The notes under the pieces were generated by a model. The model had not been told where the DNA came from. It searched no databases and saw only the letters and a program-made list of their open reading frames with translations. From NCBI GenBank assembly GCA_015680685.1, contig MNCI01004501.1, positions 1,999 through 54,853 on the forward strand: a stretch of DNA of 52,855 nt. Reading direction: 5' to 3'. Shown here in pieces: positions 11,870 to 22,440 of this stretch; position 1 is the stretch's first letter, and each line of letters opens with the position of its first letter. This DNA is from Gnetum montanum. Its lineage: Eukaryota; Streptophyta; Gnetopsida; Gnetales; Gnetaceae. Made by a program: the position numbers and the translations under genes.

Positions 11870-12629
11870 AAAGGAGCACTGGGATCTTCAGTCACGGTTT
11901 CTATTGGGCTTTTAGCATTGCTAAGAACAGTGGTTTATTGCACTATGTGGATAATTTCTACTACGTGTACACTAATCGATGTTCAATCAACATGTAGAAC
12001 TTTCATTGCCTACAGTAAAACTGAAAGAACCAGAACCTATTTTCCTTATAATACTTTCCTCAACGTTTCTTCTATCGTTGCTATGTGGTTCTGAAATGAA
12101 TGAATTAATGTTTCGATTCACTTCCAACTTTGTACAGAGAAATTATATAGTCTAGATGCTTCCTAATGATGAGTATGCGTAGGAATTAATCATATTTCAA
12201 ATTCCTATTGAAATGTAATTTTTACTGTTACTAATCATACATTCATACCCAAGATTACCAAGTTGAGGTAGCTTGGGTTGCATAGATTTGTAAGAGTGCA
12301 AGGACAACAATCATAAATTGTGAATAATTGAAACTTGTAAAGTCTGTTTTGAAACTAGCACTCCAAGATAGCTTTTCCAGAATCCACTAATCCAGATGGC
12401 CAAAGAAGATGTCAAGTTTTAGTTATCCTCGGTTTTGTAAATAATTTTTGAGCAACGAATTTCTAAAATAGAACTAATTAAAAACTAAAAACTAACATTT
12501 TGGTAACTAGATAAATAGGAAATGGATAGATGTATTAAAAAGAAAAAGAAAAAACACACGACAATGTGCCCAAACTACTATGATAATGAAATGTTAGAGA
12601 ATTGTAAATAAAAAGGATGTGATGGTGCT
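11870..12629 (+). repeat. Left arm of large inverted repeat (copy of NLA 3' end and flank)
   Basis: This arm is the reverse complement of 13013-13873 over nearly its whole length. Examples: ACTTTCCTCAACGTTTCTTC on plus here pairs with GAAGAAACGTTGAGGAAAGT at 13685-13704; GATGGCCAAAGAAGATGTCA pairs with the text near 13290-13310. It lacks about 70 bp present in the right arm (around 13497-13565), lacks one copy of a 32-bp repeat and carries a few small insertions. By eye roughly one base in ten differs, so the duplication is old. The outer edge joins retrotransposon gag at 11869/11870. Confidence 0.93.
11871..11915 (+). pseudogene. Duplicated last codons and stop of the NLA-like gene
   Basis: Reads KEHWDLQSRFLLGF and stop, against KEHWDLRSRFLLGF at the true C-terminus (13871-13827, minus strand). 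It covers only the end of the last exon and has no upstream exons, so it cannot make a protein. It marks the duplication breakpoint within the coding sequence. Confidence 0.92.
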
Positions 12630-13012
12630 GAGGTACCCACTAATTTGACATTTGCAAGAGGTTGACACGCCATCCAGAGATTGTAAGTGTGGTTGAGAGT
12701 GATAAGGAGCTTGGATCCCAAGCCTGGATTGTTATGCTAAAAATTAATGATAACGTTGGATTAGTATTGTCTTCAGAATTTAGGTGATTACATTCAGTAC
12801 AATTTCAATCTTTGGTAAATGTCTCTGGCTTTCAAATTTTGGCAAATATTGATCAATTTAGCAAGTGATTTGAGTGGATAGGCTGTAGGAGCCACTTAGA
12901 TTGATAATTCTTTTTCAAAGAAAATATAGCATAGCCCTTTGTGAAATCCTTGGAAGAAATTGATGTTGTCATTGTGTAAATTTGGAAGAACATCCCAATA
13001 CTACACTTTTTT
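12630..13012. other. Spacer between inverted-repeat arms
   Basis: About 380 bp of unique AT-rich sequence without an open frame worth naming. In a transcript crossing both arms it would form the loop. Confidence 0.8.
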
Positions 13013-13873
13013 GCACCATCACATCATTTTTATTTACAAATCTCTAACCATCACATCCTTTTTATTTACAAATCTCTAACATTTTATAATCATAGTAGTT
13101 TGGGCACACTGTCATGTGTTTTTTCTTTTTTCTTTTTAATACATCTATTCATTTTCTGTTTATCTAGTTACCAAAATGTTAGTTTTTACTTTTTAACTGG
13201 TTCTATTTTAGAAATTTGTTCGTTGCTTAGAAATTATTTACAGAACCAAACTCTCAGGCAGAACTAGCTGCATCAGAGGATAACTAAAACTTGACATCTT
13301 CTTTGGCCATCTGGATTAGTGGATTCTGGAAAATCTATCCTAGAGTGCTAGTTTCAAAACAGACTTTACAGGTTTCAGCTATTCGCAATTTATGATTGCT
13401 GTGATTGTTGTCCTTGCACTCTTGCAAATCTATGCAACCCAAGCTACCTCAACTTGGTAATCTTGGGTATGAATGTATCAGTAAAAATTACATCTCAATC
13501 GTGACAGCATGACTATTACTGGAAGTGAGAAGGAAAGAACTGTTCTTTCATATTTTGCATTCGTTCTAATAGGAATTTGAAATATGATTAATTCCTACGC
13601 ATACTCGTTTAGTAGGAAGCATCTAGACTATAATTTCTCTGTACGAAGTTAATTCATTCATTTCAGAACCACATAGCAAGGATAGAAGAAACGTTGAGGA
13701 AAGTATTATAAGGAAAACAGGTTCCGGTTCTTTCAGTTTTTCAAACGAAAGTTATGCATGTTGATTGAACATCATAATCATTTTAGTAGAAATTATCCAC
13801 ATAGCGCAGTAAACCACATAGCAATGCTAAAAGCCCAACAGAAACCGTGACCGAAGATCCCAATGCTCCTTTG
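13013..13873 (-). repeat. Right arm of large inverted repeat (NLA last exon and 3' flank)
   Basis: This is the parental arm: it contains the end of the real last exon (13873-13827) and the 3' flank. At its inner end a 32-bp unit (CCATCACATC...CTCTAA) is tandemly doubled at 13016-13047 and 13048-13079, single in the left arm. Confidence 0.93.
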
Positions 13874-15761
13874 CTTGTTTCACTCTTTGTGCACGTTCAG
13901 TATGCAGTCTCTCCTTCCAATAATCTTTGCATCTATAAATAATAATCATTGTTTAAGCATCCCCATCATAAGAAAACAACAGAAAAGCGTAAGGGAAACA
14001 TGGCTAAACGGTACTGTGGCACACCTCTTCTTCACAAGCAAGGCCAGCTCAACTAAGGGGACAGAGTCAGTGTACACACCCATCTGGGAAAATCAAATAT
14101 TTATTAGAATTGGTGCAATAGGATATAAAGATGATGATCAGAACAACAATCGATGAGTCTAAATAATCAGTAAATAATTCCTTGGGATCGTTGCAAATAC
14201 CTGTCTGCATATGGGACATCTAGGTCGTCTACTTGCTGATTTTGTTCCTTCAATTGTTGACACACAGGCTCCTGTGCATGCACACATATTACAAAATATA
14301 TGTCCACATCCTAATGCTACTGGATAAAACACTATGTCCTGGAAAAAAAAAAAAAACAATTCAGAAATCTTAAGTTCTTCTTTGCTGCTTCTTACCAAGC
14401 TTTATTCATACACAAAAGGAGCTTCTCCTCGAATTATTAAACTTAAGCTTCTCACCAGCAACGAATGATTTTGTTTCACTTTTTATATGCACCTTGATTT
14501 TTGAACATGTAACAGAGCTTTATCGTCGTGACTTAGTTCTCCTAATAGTTTTTCTACTTGAGACAGGGAAAAGGAAAAAAAAGGAAAAAAGCGTATTCAA
14601 TAAAAAGCTTGGTAAAGTATACCAGACAGATTGGGCAGGTCAAGTTAAACTCAAGTTTAACAGAGTCTGGTATGGTGCAGGTAAGACAGGGATCACCGTC
14701 TGTGAAGTTACAGGAACACTCAGCAAAGATTCCCCCGAAAGATTGATCGCCCGAGTCTCTGGCATTGATCTGGAAAGCACATAGCTCGATCAACCAGGGC
14801 GATTTCAGCAGTTCTATGCGCTTGGCTTGCAACTTTGATTTGAAGTCACGACCATTGACTGAACTGTGCACCTGGAGTAGGAAGCAATAAACTAATTAAG
14901 GATGTGACAAGTGACCACTATCTGTCACCAGATATATTTAGAAAAAGATCGAACACTTACCTTGTATTTCTTAAGAATCTTACGGATGGCTATGGCGTTC
15001 ATCGCTACGTAGCTAACCAAGTGACGACCTTCTCGAATCATAGCCTTGTGATCGTTGGCGAAGAAGTGTCTTACACGCCAGAGATACCTCTGGACGCCTG
15101 AGGCAAGGTGAAGCTGCAACAACCGCCTTGCTCGCCAACTGAAGCATCCCACGATCGACGACACCTCTCTGGTGAGCTCCACAAAAAATATTTTATCACA
15201 GACTGCACCAACATGTATCAAATTGCAGGTCATCAATTTCCATTGAAATAAGGAAATGATATTTTGTTCCATGGTAGATTTTCCGTGAAAAGCTTTGCTT
15301 GTACCGTTCTTTGCTGCAAATGCTTTAATTATTATTTCTTAATAAAAATCATTGGAAATTGATGTAGCATGCCTTCCATTAGAAAAAAGGATATGCATCC
15401 GGTTTCTATTTCTATGATAAATGAAAGTCCCGTGGTGCTTACCAGGACAAGCCGACGAAGAGCAGGAGGAAGAAGAGGGTTTACAGTCATGACATGTATT
15501 GCCACTGCAATTTTTGGATATGATATCGCCAGTGATGCCTTCCGGATGCTCTTGCAGAAGGCACAAATTGTCGTGCGAGCCTTCAAATTCATCGTTCTGT
15601 GTTGCGGATCCAGCAGAGGTTGCGCTGGTTTCATCTCCAAGTCCAAGGCGACACTTCTTCAGTACTTTCTTCAGCCTTTTATAATCTACATGCGAGCATT
15701 TATTCAGAAAGTCTTCGTCTTCTCCATGGAGATACTCGTGAAATTTCTCCCCAAACTTCAT
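13827..15761 (-). CDS. NLA: NLA/BAH1-like SPX-RING E3 ubiquitin ligase, six coding exons
   Basis: Family role (known): NLA/BAH1 ligases bind inositol pyrophosphates through SPX and ubiquitinate plasma-membrane phosphate and nitrate transporters. Exons read on the minus strand: 15761-15443, 15202-14961, 14871-14623, 14338-14201, 14083-14025, 13932-13827; all introns GT-AG, sizes 240, 89, 284, 117 and 92. Total 1113 nt, 370 residues plus stop; Arabidopsis NLA is about 335. SPX N-terminus: MKFGEKFHEYL and the Lys-rich helix YKRLKKVLKKCR (residues about 27-38); SPX continues through exon 2 (SSIVGCF, LLQLHLASG, AIAIRKILKKYK). The C3HC4 RING is split by intron 3: CPICL / DIVFYPVALGCGHIFC / CAC / CPICR. 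The tail KKRCKDYWKERLHTERAQRV is family-typical. The start was chosen because MKF begins the SPX domain. Intact frame and splice sites suggest a working gene. Transcript not seen; exon borders are inferred from family match. Confidence 0.93.
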
Positions 15762-17497
15762 GGTTCAAACACCTTTTATTCAAACGTACGCCGTATCTAT
15801 CAATGTCCTCAGGCAGCTGAAATCTCGTGGAATAAAAGTAATTTAAAAGCTCGAAAAACTCGATGATCGATAAAGGCCAACGGAGTTGCTACCATCATGC
15901 CCGTCAGCCGTCTCCCCCGTCAAAAGCGAAAATAAACAGAACTTTGCACATCTCAGCTTTATTAATGATGCAATCAAGTGTGCCGGAAATTACATGTGCA
16001 AGCATCGTTCGAAGAGAAAGCTGAAGAGGCAATTATTTATTTAGCAAAAAAAAGATATATTCAACCAATAAATTTATGAGTTGCCTTGGCAAACAAGAAT
16101 TCGAAATTGCAGAGACGCATCAACAACAGACTAAATCCGGAATCATTCCTGATGTCTCTGGAACATCACGCAAAATATGCGCAGCGTAAACGCTTGGACC
16201 TAGACTACACGAAACATTCCAAATGCATGCAATGAGGAATCAACCGAAACAAACACAAAAATCAACAAGAATTGGCAAACGAGCAACATGATCATGACAA
16301 ACAAAAAGGCTAAAACGCTAAAACCGTTGCAAGAAATAGCAGACACAACTAAGACAAGGATTCTAAGCTCCGAACTGTGGGAAACGCACCTGAAATGCAG
16401 GAAGGCGCTGGCGAAGAAAGGCCAAAACGACGACAGAGCGCATATGTGGAAAACGAGAGAGAAGCAATACCGAAACATAAGAACAAAAAGCTGCTATGGC
16501 ACTTGCGCTTGCAGCTAATCAGTGTTGAACTTGAAAGCATTCAAATGTTTCACGATCTTCACGCTTACGTCCGTTTCTTCTAAACAGCAACTATCCAATC
16601 ACAACAGCGTGGCACTGCCATCCTCTCTCCATTTCTATGTCCATAGCCAAAAGCAGATTACTGGCTGTATCCTGTATTCTGTACCCTACGTTTACTGTAC
16701 CTGCCATCACGAATTCAGCAGCATGAATCCAACGCTCTTCCATGATCCCTCTTCCTTTTATAAATCCTTGGGCCGCTCATTCTCATCCGTTGCGCGTAGC
16801 TCACTCCTAACTGAATTCTTAAATCCGGAAATTGTTTGTTGCCCTCTGTTTTCTTTTAAAATTTTCTTTTCCGCTTTTTCAGAAAATGAACGGTTCTCAC
16901 TTTAATTTGGAAAGTGGAACCGCTACGGCGGATACATTTTGTCTGCCATTATCGACATCATGTGAATTGCCTGGGAGCTTGATTATTTTTGCCTAAGTTA
17001 TTGTAAGTTAGATGTAATGATGAGGCGTATATGTTATTCCATCTTCCTTCTTGGTTTTTTGATAATCAGTTTCAATAGTTGCCTGCGTAAGTTGACTAGG
17101 CCACTTTATCATCTTAGAGCATTGCATACGTCAAGCGAGCCCATTGGCCGAGACTTGGATTTCTTAGATGCAACGCACCACCAAAAGGATCAAACATTAT
17201 TGGAGAATGTCGTGCAAGTGGTGACCTGCAAATTCTCCATGGATCATGGCCACTAGATTTCTCTAGTGTTTTTTCTTTGCATAAGGAAAATCTAACATCT
17301 ATCCAAAGGGCATTAGAGGCAGAGAATCACTCAACCACCATGGCCTTCTTAATGATGCCCGAGAACAAAAAGTATTATTAATAAATGAAAGTTACACCAC
17401 ACTAATTGGAGCAACATTTCATCTTATTCTTAAAAATAACGCACTAATAATTAAAAAGAAAAAGAAAAAACATGGAACTTCTAAAACTAAAATATTT
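15762..17497. other. NLA upstream region, no supported gene
   Basis: This 1.7 kb is less AT-rich and not obviously repetitive up to about 17000, as expected for 5' UTR and promoter. Several open frames occur here on both strands (for example 16200-16478 minus, 16522-16905 plus) but none resembles a known protein; I treat them as chance. A 5' UTR intron is possible (acceptor-like and donor-like sites near 16385-16400 minus) but not provable. I saw no miR827-complementary site and no GNATATNC phosphate-response element. Confidence 0.5.
16757..16763 (-). promoter_or_regulatory. Candidate TATA box of the NLA-like gene
   Basis: The minus strand reads ATTTATAAAAGG (16766-16755), a good plant TATA box in the unique region upstream of the gene. 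Use of this site would give a 5' UTR of up to about 960 nt, unless an intron lies within it. Confidence 0.4.
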
Positions 17498-17637
17498 ATT
17501 TATGTTCCATAAGACCCTCTGGATCCATCATATTAATGTTAAAGTTCCTTTTACAGAATTTTTTTTAATTTAAAAGTATTGCTTAGTAGAATTGAACCTT
17601 TGACTTGGGATTATCAAGCCAAGACTTTAATACACAT

Positions 17638-17786
17638 GGGGGGTGTTGGAACATGAAATAATTGAAACATAGGTACACCCCAAGATTGATAGAAGTTTAT
17701 AACTCAATGTTAACTAGTAGAGTTGAATCTATGGCATGGGGTTACTAGGCCAAGATGTGCACCACTAGGCTAACACCTCATTGTGG
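17638..17786 (-). mobile_element. tRNA-derived SINE copy with target-site duplication
   Basis: Minus-strand SINE of about 149 bp. It is flanked by ACTTTAATACACAT (17624-17637) and ACTCTAATACACAT (17787-17800), a 14-bp duplication with one mismatch, which supports retrotransposition. The head has the A-box text TTAGCCTAGTGG; the 3' end is CCAACACCCCCC, next to the left duplication. Confidence 0.8.
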
Positions 17787-17845
17787 ACTCTAATACACAT
17801 AACTTCTAATAAATATTGCTTATCATATAATATTGATGAAGAAAC

Positions 17846-18012
17846 GATGAGGTGTTAGCCTAGTGGTAGAAGTCTTGTTAAGTCCAAGTCATAGGTTTGA
17901 TTCCACTAAGTAGCACTGAATTACAATTTCTTTTTAAAAAAATTCAATTTCTAATTAGACTATATATCTTGGGATGTACCTATATTACAATTATTTCAAG
18001 GATCCAACACTC
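17846..18012 (+). mobile_element. tRNA-derived SINE copy
   Basis: Head TTAGCCTAGTGGTAGAAG, B-box GGTTTGATTCC, body ending CCAACACTCCC. Followed by the pyrimidine run CTCCTCC. Confidence 0.75.
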
Positions 18013-18114
18013 CCTCCTCCTTATAATATTGATGAGGTATAGCTTATTTCATTACAGCATGTGGGTTGTAGTTTGTAAGTCACACATTTGATTTCAAGTA
18101 GTATGCTAAAAAAA

Positions 18115-18268
18115 AATGAGGTGTTAGCCTAGTGGTATGACACTTAATTTGGAAGCTTCAAGTTATGGGTTTGATTCTGGTGGGCAATGCTAAATTATAT
18201 AAAGTTCTAATTGGACTATTTATCTTAGGGTGTACCTATGTTTCACTTAATTCAGGTTCCAATACCCC
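18115..18268 (+). mobile_element. tRNA-derived SINE copy
   Basis: Head TTAGCCTAGTGGTATGAC, B-box GGTTTGATTCT, 3' end CCAATACCCC. Confidence 0.75.
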
Positions 18269-18352
18269 TAAGTAGCATTCTAGAATACATGATATTTAGG
18301 AGTATGGTAAAAATGTAATATGACATAACATAATTAGTTGATCATATGTAAC

Positions 18353-18506
18353 AATGAGGTGTTAGCCTAGTGGTAAGATTTTTTATTTGAAAACTCAAAG
18401 TCATAGGTTCAATTCTAATAGGCAATGTTGGGTTATAACATTCTAATTAGACTATAAATCTTGGGGTATACCTATATTACAATTATTTTAGGATTCCAAC
18501 ATCCCT
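18353..18506 (+). mobile_element. tRNA-derived SINE copy
   Basis: Head TTAGCCTAGTGGTAAGAT, decayed B-box GGTTCAATTCT, 3' end CCAACATCCC. A headless partial copy (body only, TTCTAATTGAACTATATG) follows at about 18525-18612. Confidence 0.75.
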
Positions 18507-19282
18507 TTGACTATATGTGCTCCTTAATAATTCTAGTGGGGAATACTAAGTTATAAAGTTCTAATTGAACTATATGTCTTGGAGGTAAAAATGTTTCAGG
18601 TTTTAACTCCATCCTTCTCCATACCAATGTGCATAACAACAACAACAACAAAAAACTATATGTGCCCCTTGGATATATAATCAATACAAACCTTTCATAG
18701 AACTTGTGTCTTTGTCACTTATTCTCTATTCTATTTGGAAGCTTTGGTGTGTAGTTAGGTTTGAGCAGCCAGAGCATAACTATGGTCTTTCTTCAGGAGT
18801 TAAATATTAGATTCTCAAAGATAGTGCTTCTTAAATACAACCTGAAGCAAACAAAAAAAAATGATTCTACTAAAAATCAAACAATTAATTTGATTCTTGC
18901 AGCATTAATTTATTTCTTTTAGAGGCTCAAGGATGACATCTTTCAACTTCCATTGCTATTTGTTCATTTTTTATTGAAATATTCATTTGTATTTAGAAAT
19001 AAATTTCTTTTTTTTTATAAGAGACCCTTTACTAAGAAGTGAAAACTTAGGAGGTTGCTTCTAAATGAGAGTAAGGTCTAATCTTTTTCCTACTCCAAAG
19101 GAGAGGTTTCTTAGGATTGGTTATAACTATGAAAACCTAAAAATACATCCCAAAACCATTGGACCTTTTCTTTAGACTCTATGTCTTTATTGATCTATTG
19201 TACTCTAATATAAATTTTTATATATTATTATTTCTTTTTAAAGGTTTTATATCTCCCTCCAATAAAAATGAACTTTCACATA

Positions 19283-19385
19283 ACTTAACTAAAACTTTAT
19301 AACTCAACAACTACCTACTAGAATCAAATTCATAACTTGGGCTTTCTAAATTAGGATGGCTACCACTAGGCTAAGACCTCAATGT
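19283..19385 (-). mobile_element. tRNA-derived SINE copy, 3'-truncated
   Basis: The minus-strand head (TTAGCCTAGTGGTAGCC) is at the right end; the body stops early near 19283. Confidence 0.65.
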
Positions 19386-19425
19386 TATGATTAAAACTTG
19401 TGATTTGTTAGGGCAATGATAATCT

Positions 19426-20221
19426 TAATAAGAGTTTAAGTAGATCAACAAAACATGGAATTTTAGAATATTCTTTAGATTGGTTATTAAAATCTAGAGT
19501 ACACTTATGAATGAATACATATTGTGATATAATGGTAGCATTCAATGATTCTATAAAAATAATAAAATAGAGAAATAGAGAAACTAACACTAACTAAAAA
19601 AATGTAAATGCCATAGAATAATATAGAATTCATACTTGGAAAGTATGTGAGAAGAAAATTCCAATAAGACTTATTTAAATAATAATATTTAATAAAATAA
19701 TATTATTTCACTTAAACATATAGTTCATGCCACAATGAAAAATAATCCTTGCGATATCCTAGAGAAGATGTTAAAGATGGAAAATTGTATAGCTATCATA
19801 TTTTATTATATATTTTAAAAAATAGGTAAATGGCTTAAATCTCTAAAGTTTATACAATATTACCTAAATATATCTATTTCTTTAGGAAGAAAAACCAAAA
19901 ATATTAGCATACTTTTGTGCCCCCAGCTAAAGCAATTGAACTACAATCTCCCTTCATTTCTTATATGAAAGAAATTGTGAATTCTTTGATCTATTTGAGC
20001 TATGAGCCTTCCGCTAGTAGTTTCACTAGGAAAACTTTTTAATGTTTTGGGAGAACTCAGAACTCATTGATAAGTTAGGTCCTATAGATACAAATACAAC
20101 ATTTTCTCCATAGAATACTTAGATCTATTATTTTCACAGATGAAGAAAGGGATTACACTACCAAAAGAAAGACAAGAGATAATTCAAGGAGAAAATAGCA
20201 GTTTATGAAAAAGAAGTTTTA
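19426..20221. other. AT-rich spacer between the two segmental copies
   Basis: No gene or known repeat recognised; includes GTGCCCCCAGCTAAAG near 19917, similar to GACCCCCAGCCTAAC near 22856. Confidence 0.5.
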
Positions 20222-20327
20222 TATTTATGTTACTTAAGACCCTTTGGATCTATCATATTAATGTTAAAGTTCCTTTTACAGATTTTATTTTTTTTAATTT
20301 ATCAAGCCAATACTCTAATACACATGG

Positions 20328-20469
20328 GGGGTGTTGGAACATGAAATAATTGAAACATAGGTACACCCCAAGATTTATAGAAGTTTATAACTTAGAGATA
20401 CCTAGTAGAGTTGAATTTGTGACCTGGGTTACCAGGCCAAGGCCTCCTCCACTAGGCTAACACCTCATT
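20328..20469 (-). mobile_element. tRNA-derived SINE copy (paralogue of 17638-17786)
   Basis: Same minus-strand SINE inside copy 2, still flanked by the CTAATACACAT duplication on both sides. Confidence 0.75.
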
Positions 20470-20532
20470 GTGGATTCTAATACACATAACTTCTAATAAA
20501 TATTTCTTATCATATAATATTCATGAAGAAAC

Positions 20533-20705
20533 AATGAGGTTTTAGCCTAGTGGTAGAAGTCTTGTTAAGTCCAAGTCATAGGTTTGATTCCACTTAGTAA
20601 CACCAAGTTACAATTTTTTTAAAAAAAAATATTTCAATTTCTAATTAGACTATATATCATGGGATATACCTATATTACAATTATTACAAGGTTCCAATAC
20701 TCCCC
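20533..20705 (+). mobile_element. tRNA-derived SINE copy with long C-rich tail
   Basis: Head TTAGCCTAGTGGTAGAAG, B-box GGTTTGATTCC, 3' end CCAATACTCCCC. It runs directly into a C-rich tract (20702-20739). Confidence 0.75.
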
Positions 20706-20739
20706 ACCCCACCTCCCTCCCCCTCCCCCCCTCCCCCTA
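20702..20739 (+). repeat. C-rich simple tract
   Basis: Thirty-eight bases almost all C with scattered T and A (CCCCACCCCACCTCCCTCCC onward), exactly at the 3' end of a SINE copy. It appears to be an expanded tail. Confidence 0.85.
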
Positions 20740-20831
20740 ATAATATTGATGAGGTATAGCTTATTTCGTTACAACATATGGATTTTAGTTTGTAAGTCAC
20801 ACATTTGATTTCAAATAGTATGCTAAAAAAC

Positions 20832-20986
20832 ATTGAGGTGTTAGCCTAGTGGTAAGATACTTAATTTGGAAGCTTCAGGTTATGGGTTTGATTCCGATGG
20901 GTAATGCTAAATTATATAAAGTTCTAATTGGACTGTTTTTCTTAAGGTGCACCTATGTTTCACTTAATTCATGTTCCAATACCCCC
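20832..20986 (+). mobile_element. tRNA-derived SINE copy, best-preserved head
   Basis: Counting from 20832, the A-box TAGCCTAGTGG is at positions 11-21 and the B-box GGTTTGATTCC at 54-64, the normal spacing of a tRNA gene. A tail of about 80 bp follows, ending CCAATACCCCC. Confidence 0.8.
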
Positions 20987-21068
20987 AAGCAGTATTCTAA
21001 AATACATGCTATATAGGATCATGGTAAAAATATACTATGACATAACATAATTAGTTGATCATATGTAA

Positions 21069-21158
21069 CAATGAGGTGTTAGCCTAGTGGTAAAACTCTT
21101 GATTTGAAAACTCTAAGTCATGGATTTGATTCTAATAGGCAATGCTAAGCTTTATAAA
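21069..21158 (+). mobile_element. tRNA-derived SINE copy, 3'-truncated
   Basis: Head and B-box region only (TTAGCCTAGTGGTAAAAC, GGATTTGATTCT). Confidence 0.65.
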
Positions 21159-21332
21159 AGATTTGTATTGCGTATATATATCCTCTATCAAATATTTCAC
21201 TAAGATGATGATGTATGAAAGTGTCTAGTTCTCTATATCATGAATTATGATTAAGACTTACATGCTTCAAGGAGTGGGAAAGTAGGAGCAATTATCATAA
21301 ATAGAACTAGATGATTATATGTACCCCTTAAC

Positions 21333-21489
21333 AATGAGGTTTTAGCCTAGTGGTAAGATTCTTGATTTGAAAATTCAAAGTCATGGGTTCAATTTTGGCA
21401 AGTAGGAAATGTTGAGTTATAACATTCTAATTAGACTATAAATCTTGAGTGTATACCTATATTACAATTATTTTAGGATTCCAACATCC
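21333..21489 (+). mobile_element. tRNA-derived SINE copy
   Basis: Head TTAGCCTAGTGGTAAGAT, B-box GGTTCAATTTT, 3' end CCAACATCCC. Confidence 0.75.
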
Positions 21490-21512
21490 CCTTGACTATA
21501 TGTTCTCCTTAA

Positions 21513-21657
21513 CAATGAGGTGTTGGCCTAGTGGTAAGACTTTTGATCTAGAAATTCTAAGTTAAAAGTTTTATTCTGGTGGGAAATACTAAGTTATAAA
21601 GTTCTAATTGAACTATATGTCTTGGAGGTAAAAATGTTTCAAGTTTTAACTTCATCC
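21513..21657 (+). mobile_element. tRNA-derived SINE copy
   Basis: Head TTGGCCTAGTGGTAAGAC, heavily decayed B-box, and a body that diverges at its 3' end. Confidence 0.7.
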
Positions 21658-22440
21658 TTATCCATAATAATATTCATAACAATAACAACAACAAAAAACT
21701 ATGTGTGCCCCTTGAATATATAACCAATACAAAACTTTCATAGAACTTGTGTCTTCGTCACTTATTCTCTATTCTATTTCGAAGCTTTCGTGTGCAGTTA
21801 GGTTTGAGTAGCCAAAGCATAACTATTGTCTTTCTTCAAGAGTTAAATATTAGATTCTCAAAGACATTGCTTCTTAGATACAATCTCAAGCAAAAAAAAA
21901 AATTTATTCTACTGAAAATCAAATAATTAATTTGTTTCTTGCAGTATTAATTTCTTTTTTTTAGAGGCTCAAGGATGACATCTTAAGCAAAAAAAAGGAA
22001 AAGAAAAAAAATGATTCTAGTAAAAATCAAACAAATTAATTTGTTTCTTACAGTATTAATTTCTTTTTTTAGAGGCTCAAGGATGACATCTTTCAACTTC
22101 CATTGCTATTTGTTCATTTTTTTATTGAAATATTCATTTGTATTTAGAAAGAAATTTCTTCTTTTTTTCATAGGAGACCCTTTACTAAGAAGTGAAAACT
22201 TATGAAGCCACTTCTAAATGAGAGTAAGTTCTAATCCTTTTCCTACTTCAAAGGGGAGGTTTCTTAGGATTGATTATAATTATGAAAACTTAAAAATGCA
22301 TCCCAAAACCATTGGCCTTTTCTTTAGACTCTTTGTCTTTATTGATCTATTGTACTCTAATATAAATTTTTTTATATTATTATTCCTTTTTTAATGTTTG
22401 ATACCCCCCCTTCAATAAAAATGAACTTTCACATAACTTA

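Larger units (their letters stand above)
17498..19424 (+). repeat. Segmental duplication, copy 1 (SINE-rich, ~1.9 kb)
   Basis: Direct copy of 20222-22577: same order of blocks from AAGACCCTCTGGATCCATCA (17510) through several SINEs, the block GTCTTTGTCACTTATTCTCT, the block GGCTCAAGGATGACATCTTT, and ending GTTAGGGCAATGATAAT (19409-19425). Many substitutions and length differences show the duplication is not recent. Confidence 0.88.

Noticed and set aside
11855-12094. 79-codon open frame
   Set aside because: It is the inverted copy of the NLA 3' end read in the wrong frame; the real frame ends at 11915.
13863-14156. 97-codon open frame on the plus strand
   Set aside because: Shadow of NLA exons 5 and 6 on the opposite strand.
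15369-15866. 165-codon open frame on the plus strand
   Set aside because: Antisense to exon 1 of the NLA-like gene. The minus strand has the SPX motifs and splice sites.
15762-16760. miR827 target or PHR1 (GNATATNC) site in the NLA 5' region
   Set aside because: Looked for on both strands by eye; only partial look-alikes (for example GTATATGT near 17026), so not reported as sites.
16200-16905. Several overlapping open frames upstream of the NLA-like gene
   Set aside because: No family resemblance, mutually overlapping in different frames, and in a region of ordinary base composition where chance frames are expected.
17638-21657. Functional tRNA genes at the TTAGCCTAGTGG heads
   Set aside because: A and B boxes are present but the acceptor and anticodon stems do not pair, and each head continues into the same non-tRNA tail, so they are SINE copies.
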